Source of the DNA: Orobanche coerulescens | Lineage: Eukaryota > Streptophyta > Magnoliopsida > Lamiales > Orobanchaceae | Length of the DNA: 64,000 nucleotides | Assembly (NCBI GenBank): GCA_033398695.1 | Contig: CM065818.1 | Coordinates: forward strand, 54,344,001 to 54,408,000 | Direction: 5' to 3' | The notes under the pieces: model-generated | What the model was told of the DNA's origin: nothing | Database searches by the model: none | Seen by the model: the letters and a program-made list of their open reading frames with translations, nothing else | Program-made: the position numbers and the translations under genes | Part shown: in pieces, positions 55,108 to 64,000 of the stretch | Layout: each line of letters starts with the position of its first letter | Numbering within the stretch: position 1 is the stretch's first letter

Positions 55108-56655
55108 GTGCCGAGACGAGCTCGGTCTTATAGTGCCGGAGGAGCCGGTCTTATGAGGTGCCGAGACGAGCTCGGTCTTATAGTGCCGGAGGAGCCGGTC
55201 TTATGAGGTGCCGAGACGAGCTCGGTCTTATAGTGCCGGAGGAGCCGGTCTTATGAGGTGCCGAGACGAGCTCGGTCTTATAGTGCCGGAGGAGCCGGTC
55301 TTATGAGGTGCCGAGACGAGCTCGGTCTTATAGTGCCGGAGGAGCCGGTCATTTGAGGTGCCGAGACGAGCTCGGTCTTATAGTGCCGGAGGAGCCGGTC
55401 TTATGAGGTGACGAGACGAGCTCGGTCTTATAGTGCCGGAGGAGCCGGTCATTCGAGGTGACGAGACGAACTCGGTCTTATAGTGCCGGAGGAGCCGGCC
55501 ATTCGAGGTGTCGAGACGAGCTCGGTCTCATAGTGCCGGAGGAGCCGGTCTTATGAGGTGCCGAGACGAGCTCGCTCTTATAGTGCCGGAGGAGCCGGTC
55601 ATTCGAGGTGCCGAGACGAGCTCGGTCTTATAGTGCCGGAGGAGCCGGTCATTCGAGGTGCCGAGACGAGCTCGGTCTTATAGTGCCAGAGGAGCCGGTC
55701 TTATGAGGTGCCGAGACGAGCTCGGTCTTATAGTGCCGGAGGAGCCGGTCTTATGAGGTGCCGAGACGAGCTCGGTCTTATAGTGCCGGAGGAGCCGGTC
55801 TTATGAGGTGCCGAGACGAGCTCGGTCTTATAGTGCCGGAGGATCCGGTCTTATGAGGTGCCGAGACGAGCTCGGTCTTATAGTGCCGGAGGAGCCGGTC
55901 ATTTGAGGTGCCGAGACGAGCTCGGTCTTATAGTGCCGGAGGAGCCGGTCTTATGAGGTGCCGAGACGAGGCTCGGTCTTATAGTGCGGAGGAGCCGTCA
56001 TTCGAGGTGACGAGACGAGCTCGGTCTTATAGTGCCGGAGGAGCCGGTCATTCGAGGTGTCGAGGCAGGCTCGGTCTCATAGTGCGGAGGAGCCGGTCTT
56101 ATGAGGTGCCGAGACGAGCTCGCTCTTATAGTGCCGGAGGAGCCGGTCATTCGAGTGCCGAGGCAGGCTCGGTCTTATAGTGCGGAGGAGCCGGTCATTC
56201 GAGTGCGAGGCAGGCTCGGTCTTATAGTGCCGGAGGAGCCGGTCTTATGAGGTGCCGAGACGAGCTCGGTCTTATAGTGCCGGAGGAGCCGGTCATTTGA
56301 GGTGCCGAGACGATCTCGGTCTTATAGTGCCGGAGGAGCCGGTCATTCGAGGTGCCGAGACGAGCTCGGTCTTATAGTGTCGGAGGAGCCGATCATTCGA
56401 GGTGCCGAGACGAGCTCGGTCTTATAGTGCCGGAGGAGCCAGTCATTCGAGGTGCCGAGACGAGCTTGGTCTTATAGTGCCGGAGGAGCCGGTCATTCGA
56501 GGTGCCGAGACAAGCTCGGTCTTATAGTGCCGGAGGAGCCGGTCATTCGAGGTGCCGAGACGAGCTCGGTCTTATAGTGCCGGAGGAGCCGGTCATTAGA
56601 GGTGCGAGGCAGGCTCGGTCTTATAGTCTTGGAGGAGGAGCGAGTCTTATGAGGT
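55108..56655. repeat. 50-bp tandem array, about 31 units
   Basis: Unit made of GTGCCGAGACGAGCTCGG, TCTTATAGTGCCGGAGGAG and CCGGTCTTATGAG or CCGGTCATTCGAG. The unit length is exactly 50 bp in the first part and varies by one to four bases after about 55970. The word CGAGCTCG is palindromic and CCGGAGGAGCCGG is nearly so. It lies between the 3' end of pol (56665) and the end of the antisense gene. Open frames within it come from the repeat. Confidence 0.97.
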
Positions 56656-56664
56656 GCATCAATA

Positions 56665-56982
56665 TTAAAAATGGAATGACGTCGATTTTATTGATAATAC
56701 CTCTTTAAATACATAGCATTCCACGGGTAAGTTAATCTTTGGCGTTCGGATATTCAGTAGGTAGGCTCCATTCTGAAGGACTTCACTAACTTTATATGGT
56801 CCTTCCCATTTGGGCTTGAGTGGTCCGGGATCCGGGCCCAACACCTTTTTAAGGACTAGGTTGCCGACCTGGAAGCTTCTCGGGTGAACCTTGGAGTTGT
56901 AATATTTTTCACTCCTTCTTTTGTAAACGGCGTTTCGTATTTCTGCCTGAGCTCGTTTTTCGGCAAGGAGGTCCAAATTCAC
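56665..56982 (-). pseudogene. Integrase C-terminal part of the Tat element
   Basis: NAVYKRRSEKYYNSKVHPRSF, VGNLVLKKVLGPDPGPLKPKW and EGPYKVSEVLQNGAYLL match the end of Tat-type pol. It is in a frame other than the integrase core at 57047-57805, so a frameshift lies near 57000-57046. The stop is 10 bp from the tandem array. Confidence 0.85.
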
Positions 56983-57046
56983 TTTCAGGGCTAAGTCGTT
57001 ACCCTGCTCTTCAAAGTGGGCTACTCGGTAGGTAGGTGTCCCGATT

Positions 57047-57805
57047 TCAACCGGGATAACGGCTTGAGCAGCTTGATGAGAAAGGCGTTTCGCCGGTGGC
57101 GGATCTATGCGTTGTTCGATAGGCCCATAAGGTCCCGGGGAGCTCCTCGGGCCAAGAACCCTTGAGTTTTTCGAGGCGTGTCTTGAGATGTTGTTTCAGG
57201 ATTTTGTTGACCGCCTCGACTTGCCCGTTGGATTGTGGATAGTAGGGCGTAGAAAAGTTATTTCGTATTTGGAGGCCGTCGCAGAAAGCTCGAAACTTCT
57301 TATTGTCAAATTGTTTGGCATTATCAGAGACAATAGATTGAGGGATCCCGAACCGGCATACGATTGACTTCCATATGAAGTCGACTATCTTATGTTCAGT
57401 TGTTCGTGCCATAGGCTCGGCCTCTGCCCATTTCGTAAAATAATCGACTGCGACGATGGCGTATTGCACTCCTCCCCGTCCCTTAGGTAGAGGGCCGATC
57501 AAGTTGATTCCCCACTTGGCGAATGGCCATGGGCAATATACGGAAGTGAGGGTTTCCGGCAGGGATCGGATCTGCGGGGCGAAGATTTGGCACCGGACGC
57601 ACTTCCGCACGAGCGTGATGGCATCTTTTTTAAGGTTAGGCCAATAATAGCCTTGCCGAATTAATTTATAGGCCAATGCCTGGCTGTCGGAATGATTACC
57701 GCATATACCCTCGTGTACTTCTCTGAGGGCATATTCTGCTTCTGACTCGGACAGGCATTTCAGCAGCGGAACCGAGTATCCTCTTTTATATAAGGTTCCA
57801 TCCAC
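57047..57805 (-). pseudogene. Integrase of the Tat element
   Basis: Zinc finger HEGICGNHSDSQALAYKLIR then YYWPNLKKDAITLVRKCVRC (HHCC complete). The catalytic core has VAVDYFTKWAEAEP, IVSDNAKQFD and NGQVEAVNKILKQHL, giving the three acidic residues. The frame runs off course near its end (SSSCSSRYPG), where a frameshift separates it from the C-terminal part. Upstream it is cut from the second RNase H by stops near 57826 and 57917. Confidence 0.92.
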
Positions 57806-57919
57806 GATGGTGAACCGGGCAGACTAAGTTCGTAAGGATCTCGCTTGGGCCCGGTCCTCGGGTAAAATGCCACTTTGAAGGTATTGCATTATAGGCTGCA
57901 TCCACCCTTGCGGTTCTAA

Positions 57920-58237
57920 CTATTCGGCTGCTCGGATTTCGGCCATTTCAAGGGCTGATGAGGCGTGATACCCTATGCTGACCTCATCCATATGTTCGGC
58001 CCCGGAGCTAGATGCGAGTTTGGCCAAAGAGTCGGCTTGGATGTTTTCAGTTCTGGGAATATGTTGTATTGTTCCCTGAAAATTTTGTAGCCGGGCCCGT
58101 GCCAGGTTGAGGTACTTAACCAGTTTGGGCTCTTTGGCTTCATATTCGCCGTTGATCTGGTTGACTACTAATTGAGAATCACTTAGGATAGTGAGGCGGG
58201 CAAGACCGAGGGAGGTTGCCATTTCTAGACCGGCCAA
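57920..58237 (-). pseudogene. Second RNase H domain of the Tat element
   Basis: MAGLEMATSLGLARLTILSD, SQLVVNQINGEY and NIQADSLAKLASS show the archaeal-like RNase H fold found in Tat elements in addition to the retroviral type. The N-terminal part of the domain (58240-58380, including ASYSAS-like antisense text) is broken by stops at about 58238 and 58382. Confidence 0.85.
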
Positions 58238-58384
58238 GAGAGCTTCCTATTCTGCCTCATTATTGGTGGTCGGGAAATTCAGGCGAATAGCCGAGCAGAA
58301 CAGGCGCTGGTCAGGACTAACGAGGACTATTCCTGCACCCGATCGGTCAGCGGTTGAGGACCCATCCACATAGAGCGACCATTC

Positions 58385-58978
58385 TTATGATCGGTCGTCC
58401 TCCCGTGCGATGGCTGGGGTGAACTCTGCAATGAAGTCCGCAAGGGCTTGTCCCTTTATAGCAGTACGCGATTCGTAAGCTACGTCAAACTGTCCGAGTT
58501 CGACGGCCCACTTTACCATCCGGCCGAAAACGTCAGGTCGGTGCATAACCTGCTTTAATGGATAGTTGGTTAAGACGACTACCTGATGTTCCAAAAAGTA
58601 GGGTCTCAACTTCCGGGATGCCATTATGAGCGCATATGCCAATTTTTCCATTGGGGCATATCTGAGCTCGGCTTGGTAAAGGGCCTGACTCATATAATAA
58701 ACCGGATGTTGCACCGCATTCTCCGTTCGAATCAGAGCGGCGCTGATCGCGGAGTCGGAGACCGCGAGATATAAGGTAAGAAGTTCCCCTCGGGTCGGTC
58801 TCTGCAAGGTCGGGGCTTCTGCCAGGACTTTCTTGATAGCTTCGAAGGCTTTTTGGCAAGGTTCAGTCCATTGAAAATCCTTTTTCTTTTTTATCGCCTC
58901 AAAGAAAGATTTGCATTTATCCGTTGAGCGAGAGATAAAGTGACTCAGCGCGGCTAGGCGGCCAGTTAGGCTTTGCAC
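58385..58978 (-). pseudogene. First RNase H domain of the Tat element
   Basis: GRLAALSHFISRSTDKC, FQWTEPCQKAFEAIKKVLAE (RT connection), then the RNase H part LYLAVSDSAISAALI, YAPMEKLAYALIMASRKLRPYF and LADFIAEFTP. It is in a frame different from the RT ORF, with a shift near 58980-59011. Confidence 0.88.
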
Positions 58979-59010
58979 CTTTTTGACCGGGTTTGGAGGA
59001 ACAAGCTCGG

Positions 59011-59868
59011 TTACTGCCTTAATTTTATCGGGGTTGCTTCAATCCCTCTTTGGCTTACCATGTAGCCGAGGAATTTTCCAGAACCTACCGCGAATGAACA
59101 TTTCTTCGGATTTAACTTCATCTTATACTCTCGCAAAATAGCAAACATTTTATTGAGGTCATGTACATGGTCGGCCGAGTGCAAAGATTTAACTAACATG
59201 TCATCTACATATACCTCCATAGTATGGCCTATCAAGCTATTGAACATTTTATTTACCAGGCGTTGATATGTCGCGCCGGCATTCTTGAGCCCAAAAGGCA
59301 TCATCCGGTAGCAGTATAGGCCGCGGGCCGAGTAGAAGGAGGTGTTTTCCTCATCAGCGGGATGCATTGGGATCTGGTTGTATCCAGAATACGCATCCAT
59401 AAAGCTCATTAGCTCGTGCCCGGCCGTTGCATCCACCATGTAGTCTATATGGGGTAGGGGGTAGCTATCTTTCGGGTAGGCTTTGTTCAGGTTGGAGAAG
59501 TCAATGCAGAGCCTCCATAGCCCGGTCGGATTTTTTACCAAGACCGGGTTGGCTACCCAAGTCGGGTATTGGGCTTCCCGAATAAACCCGTTATCGATTA
59601 GCTTTTCTACCTCCTCTTCCAGCCCCTTCTGTCGTTCCGGCCCCATTTTCCTTCTTTTCTGAATAACCGGCTTCGAGCTGGGGTCGATATTTAGCCGGTG
59701 GCATGCGAGTTCCGGGTCAATCCCCGACATATCCGAATGGGTCCAAGCGAAGACATCCAGGTTTTGTCTGAGATGGGAGATTAGCTCGGAGCGGATCGGC
59801 TCTTGGAGGTTGTGGCTGATCTTTAGTTGTCGGGTCGGATTAGATGAGTCCACGTCGACCAGGTCCAA
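59011..59868 (-). pseudogene. Reverse transcriptase of the Tat element
   Basis: LCIDFSNLNKAYPKDSYPLP, SFMDAYSGYNQIPMHPAD, MMPFGLKNAGATYQRLVN and the catalytic VYVDDMLVKS are all intact. The N-terminal side has QKRRKMGPERQKGLEEEVEKL. It shares a frame with the protease but is split from it by a TGA near 59990 and runs into a frameshift at its end. Confidence 0.93.
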
Positions 59869-59991
59869 TTCTTCTGTTGGCTCAGCGTGGCGAATTTTTC
59901 CTCTCGGATTTTGATACCGCGGGTCGACGGGATCTTCTTCTAAGATCGGCTCCTTCCCGGGCCTGCGGCCCCGGTCCGTTTCCTGTCCGGT

Positions 59992-60642
59992 TCACATTTC
60001 GGGGGTTTGTGCGGCCCCGGGACCGTCGGACCCCTGTTCAAGCAGGGTGGTTCCCGCCAGCCGTTCGGAACTGGTAGTCTCCATTTCTTCCGGCAAACTT
60101 TCCGGGATACCTTCTACGACGTTGATTTCGCGAGCCCGGATGCTGAGGTTGCATTCCCGGGCGGCCCTTTGGTCCCCTCTATGTACCCCGACGCCGTCCG
60201 GGGTGGGAAATTTCATGCACAGGTGATAGGTAGACTGAGTGGCCCTCAGCCTTGACATCACAGGTCGGCCTATGATGGCATTATAATCACTGTGCACATC
60301 GATGATCTTGAAGGTTGTGATCATCGTCCTTCTGATCGGCCCCTGACCAAATTTCAAGGCGAGGTTGATTTCCCCCAGTGGGGAGGTGCGGCAGTTGGCA
60401 AATCCCCGAATATCTTCGTTGCAAGGCCGGACATAAGATTGGTCTACCTTCATCCTACGAAGGGTATGAAGGTAGATGATGCTGGCATAGGCCCCGGAGT
60501 CCACCAATACCCTGTGAACCGGGATCCCCATTACGGGCAGGGTGATGACAAGGGCGTCTGAATGGGGATGGTCCAAGTCGTCGGCATCGGACTCCTCAAA
60601 AGTAACTGCCAGCTGGGGGTTTTTGGGGGCTTCTTCGGCCAC
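59992..60642 (-). pseudogene. Protease region of the Tat element
   Basis: VHRVLVDSGAYASIIYLHTL has the D-S-G aspartic protease motif and DYNAIIGRPVMSRLRA the conserved second half (…GRPW/V…). It is in another frame than gag, which ends at 60762. A stop near 59990 cuts it from RT. Confidence 0.88.
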
Positions 60643-60761
60643 TGATAGGAACCCCTCTGCTCGGCGTTCTGTCCGTTGGTAGGAGGTGGTGGCTTCTCGG
60701 ATGGAGGTCTTTTTCTGGCGCTTTGATCGATGGTCGTCGACCTCAGCGGTCCCTATAATGG

Positions 60762-62333
60762 TTAAAATTTCCTGGGGGGTTTGGGGGCTGGAGGCACCTG
60801 ATCATTCTTAGCTCTCGTTGGGTCGGCCCTATCGTGGCGATCCCGGGGCGGATTCCGGGTAAATCGCCTCAAGCCTGTCTCGTCGCATACCGCGCTCAAG
60901 GCGGTGACGAGGTCTTGGCACTGTTCAGTGTTGTGACCCGCTGATTCATGATATTTACAAAAGCGGGTCTGGTCCATGTCCTTCTGATCTTTGTAGATCG
61001 GCCGAGGAACTGGGAGCAGATTTTTGTCCTTTATTTGATCGAATATGGCCGCGGCTCCGACGGAATATATTTCAATGAAATTGGCCATGAGCTCGGGCCT
61101 ACGATAACTCTGAGTTGCAGGGACTGTCGAGGAAGAGGCGGGGGTTTTATTTTCCCGTCGGGATTCTTGACGGGCCTCTTTGTAGTCACGCCTTTCTTCT
61201 TTCTTTTTATATGATCCTTTCTGATCGGGGGGCATGACTAACATTGGTGCCGACATAGCTTCCTCGGCAGCTATGTGGGAGCTAGCGCGCTCCAAAAATT
61301 CCTGGTAGGTGTGTGGGACATTCTGGCACACCATCCAGCGAAAAAAAGAATTTTTGAGAAGGCCGGCCTGGGCAATAATGGCCAGCGCATCGTCAGACAT
61401 AGGTTCCGTCTCCAATATCCATTTATTGAAACGGGATATATAATCTTTAAGGGACTCGCTCGGCCTCTGGACTACGGAAGCAATGGATGAGCGTGGGGCG
61501 ACTCGCACAAGGGACCCCATGAAGTGGGATCGGAACGTCGCCGAAAGCTGAGCCCACGTTTGAACCGAATGATGGGGCAGCGTCCGATACCATCTCTGGG
61601 CCCTCTCTCCCAGAGTCAGGGAAAACATTCGGCATCGGAACGCGTCCTGAGACCCGTGCAGATCCATCCAGGAATTATAATGCCCAAGATGGGCGTTGGG
61701 GTCTGTCTCCCCGTTGTACGGCGGAATTTGAGGAATTTTGAACTTCTCCGGGAGGGGTTCCGCCAGAACGTTGGGGGCGAGGGGACTCTCCTGGCTGTTG
61801 AGCCATTCCGAACTTTGGGATGGATGGAGTTGTTTATTTTCGAGCTCCGTAAGGCGCTTTTTTAGAAACTCGATTTCGCTCGAATTATCGCCCGAAGTTA
61901 GAGGTAATACTTGTGTTGGATTTAGGGACGGGCGGGGAGCTTTTTCTTCCTTACGGCTCTGACTCTGGACAGTAAGAGCCGGCGCTGCCTTCTCGATTTT
62001 CTTCCCCGCCCCAAGGCGATCAAAAACGGATGGGGGGCGCGAAAGCTTACTTTTCCGAGAGGGATGTGAGCTTTCGCCGTGGCTCTCCGCCCTTTCTCCG
62101 GCGGCCCCAGAGGCCGTCCTTTTTCTGTTTCGTCCCGAGGCAGCGGGGCGGGTCGTCTGAGATTCCGCCTCGACATGGTCTTCGGGTTTTTGAAGGGTCC
62201 CACCCCCTGTAACCCTTGCCATAAGGGCCTCCATGCCATGGATGACGGCAGGGTGTTTAAAGCACTCAACCACCTTAAGGAGGTTTTCTTCCTCCGTCGC
62301 GGGCTGAGGGTTTTTCGAACTGTCGTGAGACAT
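60762..62333 (-). CDS. gag of the Tat element (523 aa, intact)
   Basis: Structural protein of the particle. A Ser/Lys/Arg-rich head precedes PEKFKIPQIPPYNGETDPNA, YNSWMDLHGSQDAFRCRMF, ERAQRWYRTLPHHSVQTWAQ and DYISRFNKWILETE, the retrotransposon gag core, at about residues 200-330. Near the end, CKYHESAGHNTEQC is the zinc-finger-like motif of Tat gag. The ATG lies 63 bp from the LTR and no stop occurs. The neighbouring pol frame is shifted relative to it. Confidence 0.92.
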   Translation of the reverse strand: MSHDSSKNPQPATEEENLLKVVECFKHPAVIHGMEALMARVTGGGTLQKPEDHVEAESQTTRPAASGRNRKRTASGAAGERAESHGESSHPSRKSKLSRPPSVFDRLGAGKKIEKAAPALTVQSQSRKEEKAPRPSLNPTQVLPLTSGDNSSEIEFLKKRLTELENKQLHPSQSSEWLNSQESPLAPNVLAEPLPEKFKIPQIPPYNGETDPNAHLGHYNSWMDLHGSQDAFRCRMFSLTLGERAQRWYRTLPHHSVQTWAQLSATFRSHFMGSLVRVAPRSSIASVVQRPSESLKDYISRFNKWILETEPMSDDALAIIAQAGLLKNSFFRWMVCQNVPHTYQEFLERASSHIAAEEAMSAPMLVMPPDQKGSYKKKEERRDYKEARQESRRENKTPASSSTVPATQSYRRPELMANFIEIYSVGAAAIFDQIKDKNLLPVPRPIYKDQKDMDQTRFCKYHESAGHNTEQCQDLVTALSAVCDETGLRRFTRNPPRDRHDRADPTRAKNDQVPPAPKPPRKF

Positions 62334-62377
62334 CTCCGGTGAGCGGTATATATCTTTTTTTTATCGGAGGTTCAGGC

Positions 62378-62393
62378 CCTCCTTCTAGCGCCA
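62378..62393 (-). other. Primer binding site of the Tat element
   Basis: On the - strand TGGCGCTAGAAGGAGG starts three bases after the inner LTR edge. It begins with TGG, as a tRNA CCA-end complement must. I cannot assign the tRNA with certainty; it is not tRNA-Met. Confidence 0.75.
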
Positions 62394-62396
62394 ATC

Positions 62397-63131
62397 TGTT
62401 GATGTCTGTTTTGATCAACGTCACGTGTGCTGATCAAGACGAATGGATCGAAGACACGTAGAAAATAAAATAACAAAAGGGAAGGTGTTTGATCACTAAA
62501 TTTTATTAATGACCTTTAAATAGAGTAGAATCGAGCAGGATATTTTATGCCGGTATATCTTGTTGCTTGTTAATTACAAGTCTTATTTTCGTTTTGGCGA
62601 TGAATCCCTATTCTCTCTTTTTTCTCTCTCTGTTATAAATGCTTGAAATCCAAAGATCTGCTTTTACTGTACATTTCTTCTATATATAGACAACCAGGGC
62701 CAGTGGAGAGGTGACAGCTGGCGAATGTCTGGGGAATATGCCCAAAACACTTGTCAGTCTGCATTTATGCCCAGGACACGTGGCGGCTTCTAAGGAGCGC
62801 CTTGGGAAGGGGCGCGATTGCATGCTTTAATTGGCATGCGGGCCTGCCTTGCCGACTCTTGGGGAATGCTTATCCGATGGGGTCGGTCCTCCGGTCTCCC
62901 GCCGTTCAGGTCGGCCTTGTTGTAATCTTGAATCGGAGCATTTTTGTCCTCTCTCTGCTCGGCCCTCCCGGATCGGATACCGGGTCGGCCTTGGCGTCGC
63001 CGTCCGGTCCGGTTTTTTGTGAGCTCGGGAGGAAATTGGGTTTTTTGCCCGGTCCGACTTCAGGTTCTGCTCGGCCGGTTTAGTTGCCTTGGTGTGCCTA
63101 CGTGGATCCCAAGTTGGATGGGCTGCCAACA
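62397..63131 (-). repeat. 5' LTR of the Tat element (735 bp)
   Basis: TGTTGATGTCTG to GCCAACA on the + strand. It matches 51524-52244 with scattered substitutions and a few small indels. Open frames inside it on both strands are repeated in both LTRs and show no known domain. Confidence 0.92.
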
Positions 63132-63136
63132 ATACT

Positions 63137-64000
63137 GTATATAGACATTTGAGTTTAAATATTTGTATATACATACAATCCATTTATATGTGTCCATATG
63201 GAAATACCAAATGGGTATCATGGGATGAATAAATACATGCTATATACACGTAGTGTCAAAATAAGCATACATAGTACAAAATGCCGTTGCATATATAAAA
63301 AGAAGTTTGGAGATTTTAACGTCTTCCACTCCATCATTGTGTCACCAACCTCTAATCGGATAATTTATATATTTTTTATGTTAAAGTTTGGCGTACCATT
63401 TCAAAATCAATTGAAATTAATGAAATGAGTAGTACATAATCTTTATATCTTAAAGGTAAGACATGTAATTGTCGGATGTCGGATTGACTTTTCAACACGT
63501 AGACCAGGATATCTATATATAAAAAGCAAGACTGGTAGATGTCCAATGTGTGATTAACATTTCAATACGCCCCCTCATGCATACCCAGGCTTAATGCTTA
63601 TAACATGTACTTTTGACTCGGATGGTACAGAGCTAAAAATCATCACGGGTCGATTGTTTGTTTGGACATGTAGGGAGCCTACTCTTATATCATGTTAAAG
63701 CACGAGGCACCATCCCCTTAAAGGCCTTATTAAGGGGTGATTATATATTGTGTCCAGGATTTGCACCTAGTCCATGTGGAACAACGTGACTTCAACATGT
63801 TGAAGTATTAATTTCATATCGAGTGATACAAGCCTTTTTTTGATATATAAAGATCCTAAACTGTTCTGCTCGTGTCAAATTGGTTTCGAGATGGAAATAC
63901 AAATTTTATAATAGTGTCACAGAAGACTCAAGTAGCTAGTGTGAGGAAGCCCCATTGTCCCACATCAATATGTAAAGATTATTATGGACTCCATATATAA
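63137..64000. other. No feature identified
   Basis: AT-rich intergenic DNA after the Tat element. The end of the window has TGTCCCACATCAAT, which resembles the start of some plant LTRs, but the sequence stops too soon to judge. Confidence 0.5.

Larger units (their letters stand above)
51524..63131 (-). mobile_element. Tat-lineage Ty3/gypsy retrotransposon with an antisense gene (11.6 kb)
   Basis: LTRs 51524-52244 and 62397-63131, target duplication ATACT at 51519-51523 and 63132-63136. On the - strand: primer site, gag, protease, RT, RNase H, a second RNase H, integrase. Then a 50-bp tandem array and, on the + strand, an additional gene. The second RNase H and the extra gene near the 3' LTR are marks of the Tat group (Ogre, Retand and relatives). 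LTRs differ by only a few per hundred bases where I compared them, so the insertion is fairly young. Confidence 0.93.

Noticed and set aside
55108..56655. Regular 50-bp repeats that resemble a CRISPR array
   Set aside because: The unit is repeated without unique spacers and lies inside a plant retrotransposon; it is a tandem minisatellite.
55908..56708. Open frames with repeated ARSYSAGGAG peptides
   Set aside because: They follow from the repeat unit and shift in and out of frame wherever unit length changes.
63950..64000. TGTCCCACATCAAT as the start of another LTR
   Set aside because: Only about 50 bases remain in the window; no partner or target duplication can be seen.

Overview
The window is plant nuclear DNA, most likely from a flowering plant and probably a eudicot. 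It is repeat-dense chromatin around one recognisable host gene. The evidence is a split R2R3-MYB transcription factor gene with plant-type introns, plus Ty1/copia and Ty3/gypsy LTR retrotransposons, CACTA (En/Spm), hAT, Harbinger and Stowaway-type DNA transposons. I found no rRNA, tRNA or CRISPR array. The species cannot be told from the sequence.

Layout. (1) 1-1339 is the 3' part of a copia LTR. (2) 1340-16266 is a pile of Ty3/gypsy sequence: a chromodomain-type element with decayed pol (1802-9487) sits inside the 5' LTR of a second, pol-less gypsy element whose 3' LTR is 12802-16266. (3) 16267-19560 is a CACTA remnant on the + strand, split by a solo copia LTR (17528-18693). (4) 19754-34438 is a pol-less copia element with target duplication ATTAT. 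A pol-less gypsy element (21938-29679, duplication GAGAT) interrupts its gag, and a solo gypsy LTR (30798-33410, duplication TCTTC) interrupts its 3' LTR. (5) 34444-51520 is the MYB gene: exon 1 at 35217-35479, a 14,968-bp intron, exon 2 at 50448-51057. The intron holds a Harbinger-like element (35518-44172) with a 7.7-kb CACTA element (35971-43665) inside it and a hAT MITE inside that, followed by further MITEs, an AT-rich tandem array and a long foldback. (6) 51524-63131 is a complete Tat-lineage Ty3/gypsy element on the - strand (duplication ATACT). It carries an intact gag, a decayed pol, a 50-bp tandem array and a separate gene on the opposite strand. (7) 63137-64000 holds nothing I can name.

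How the parts relate. The MYB gene looks intact (290 codons after splicing) although its only intron has grown to 15 kb and its upstream side is cut off by the copia element about 780 bp before the ATG. Most transposon genes are broken by CAG-to-TAG type stops, Cys-to-Tyr changes and small frameshifts. Two exceptions are the Tat gag and the antisense Tat gene, which both read through.

The signals most worth following are: (a) dense clusters of a 12-bp palindrome, TTACGTACGTAA and its variants, just upstream of candidate TATA boxes in LTRs of several gypsy families and one copia family; (b) the antisense gene of the Tat element, with its own TATA box, two small introns and poly(A) signal; (c) two hAT MITEs in inverted orientation within the MYB intron, able to form a long duplex in the pre-mRNA.
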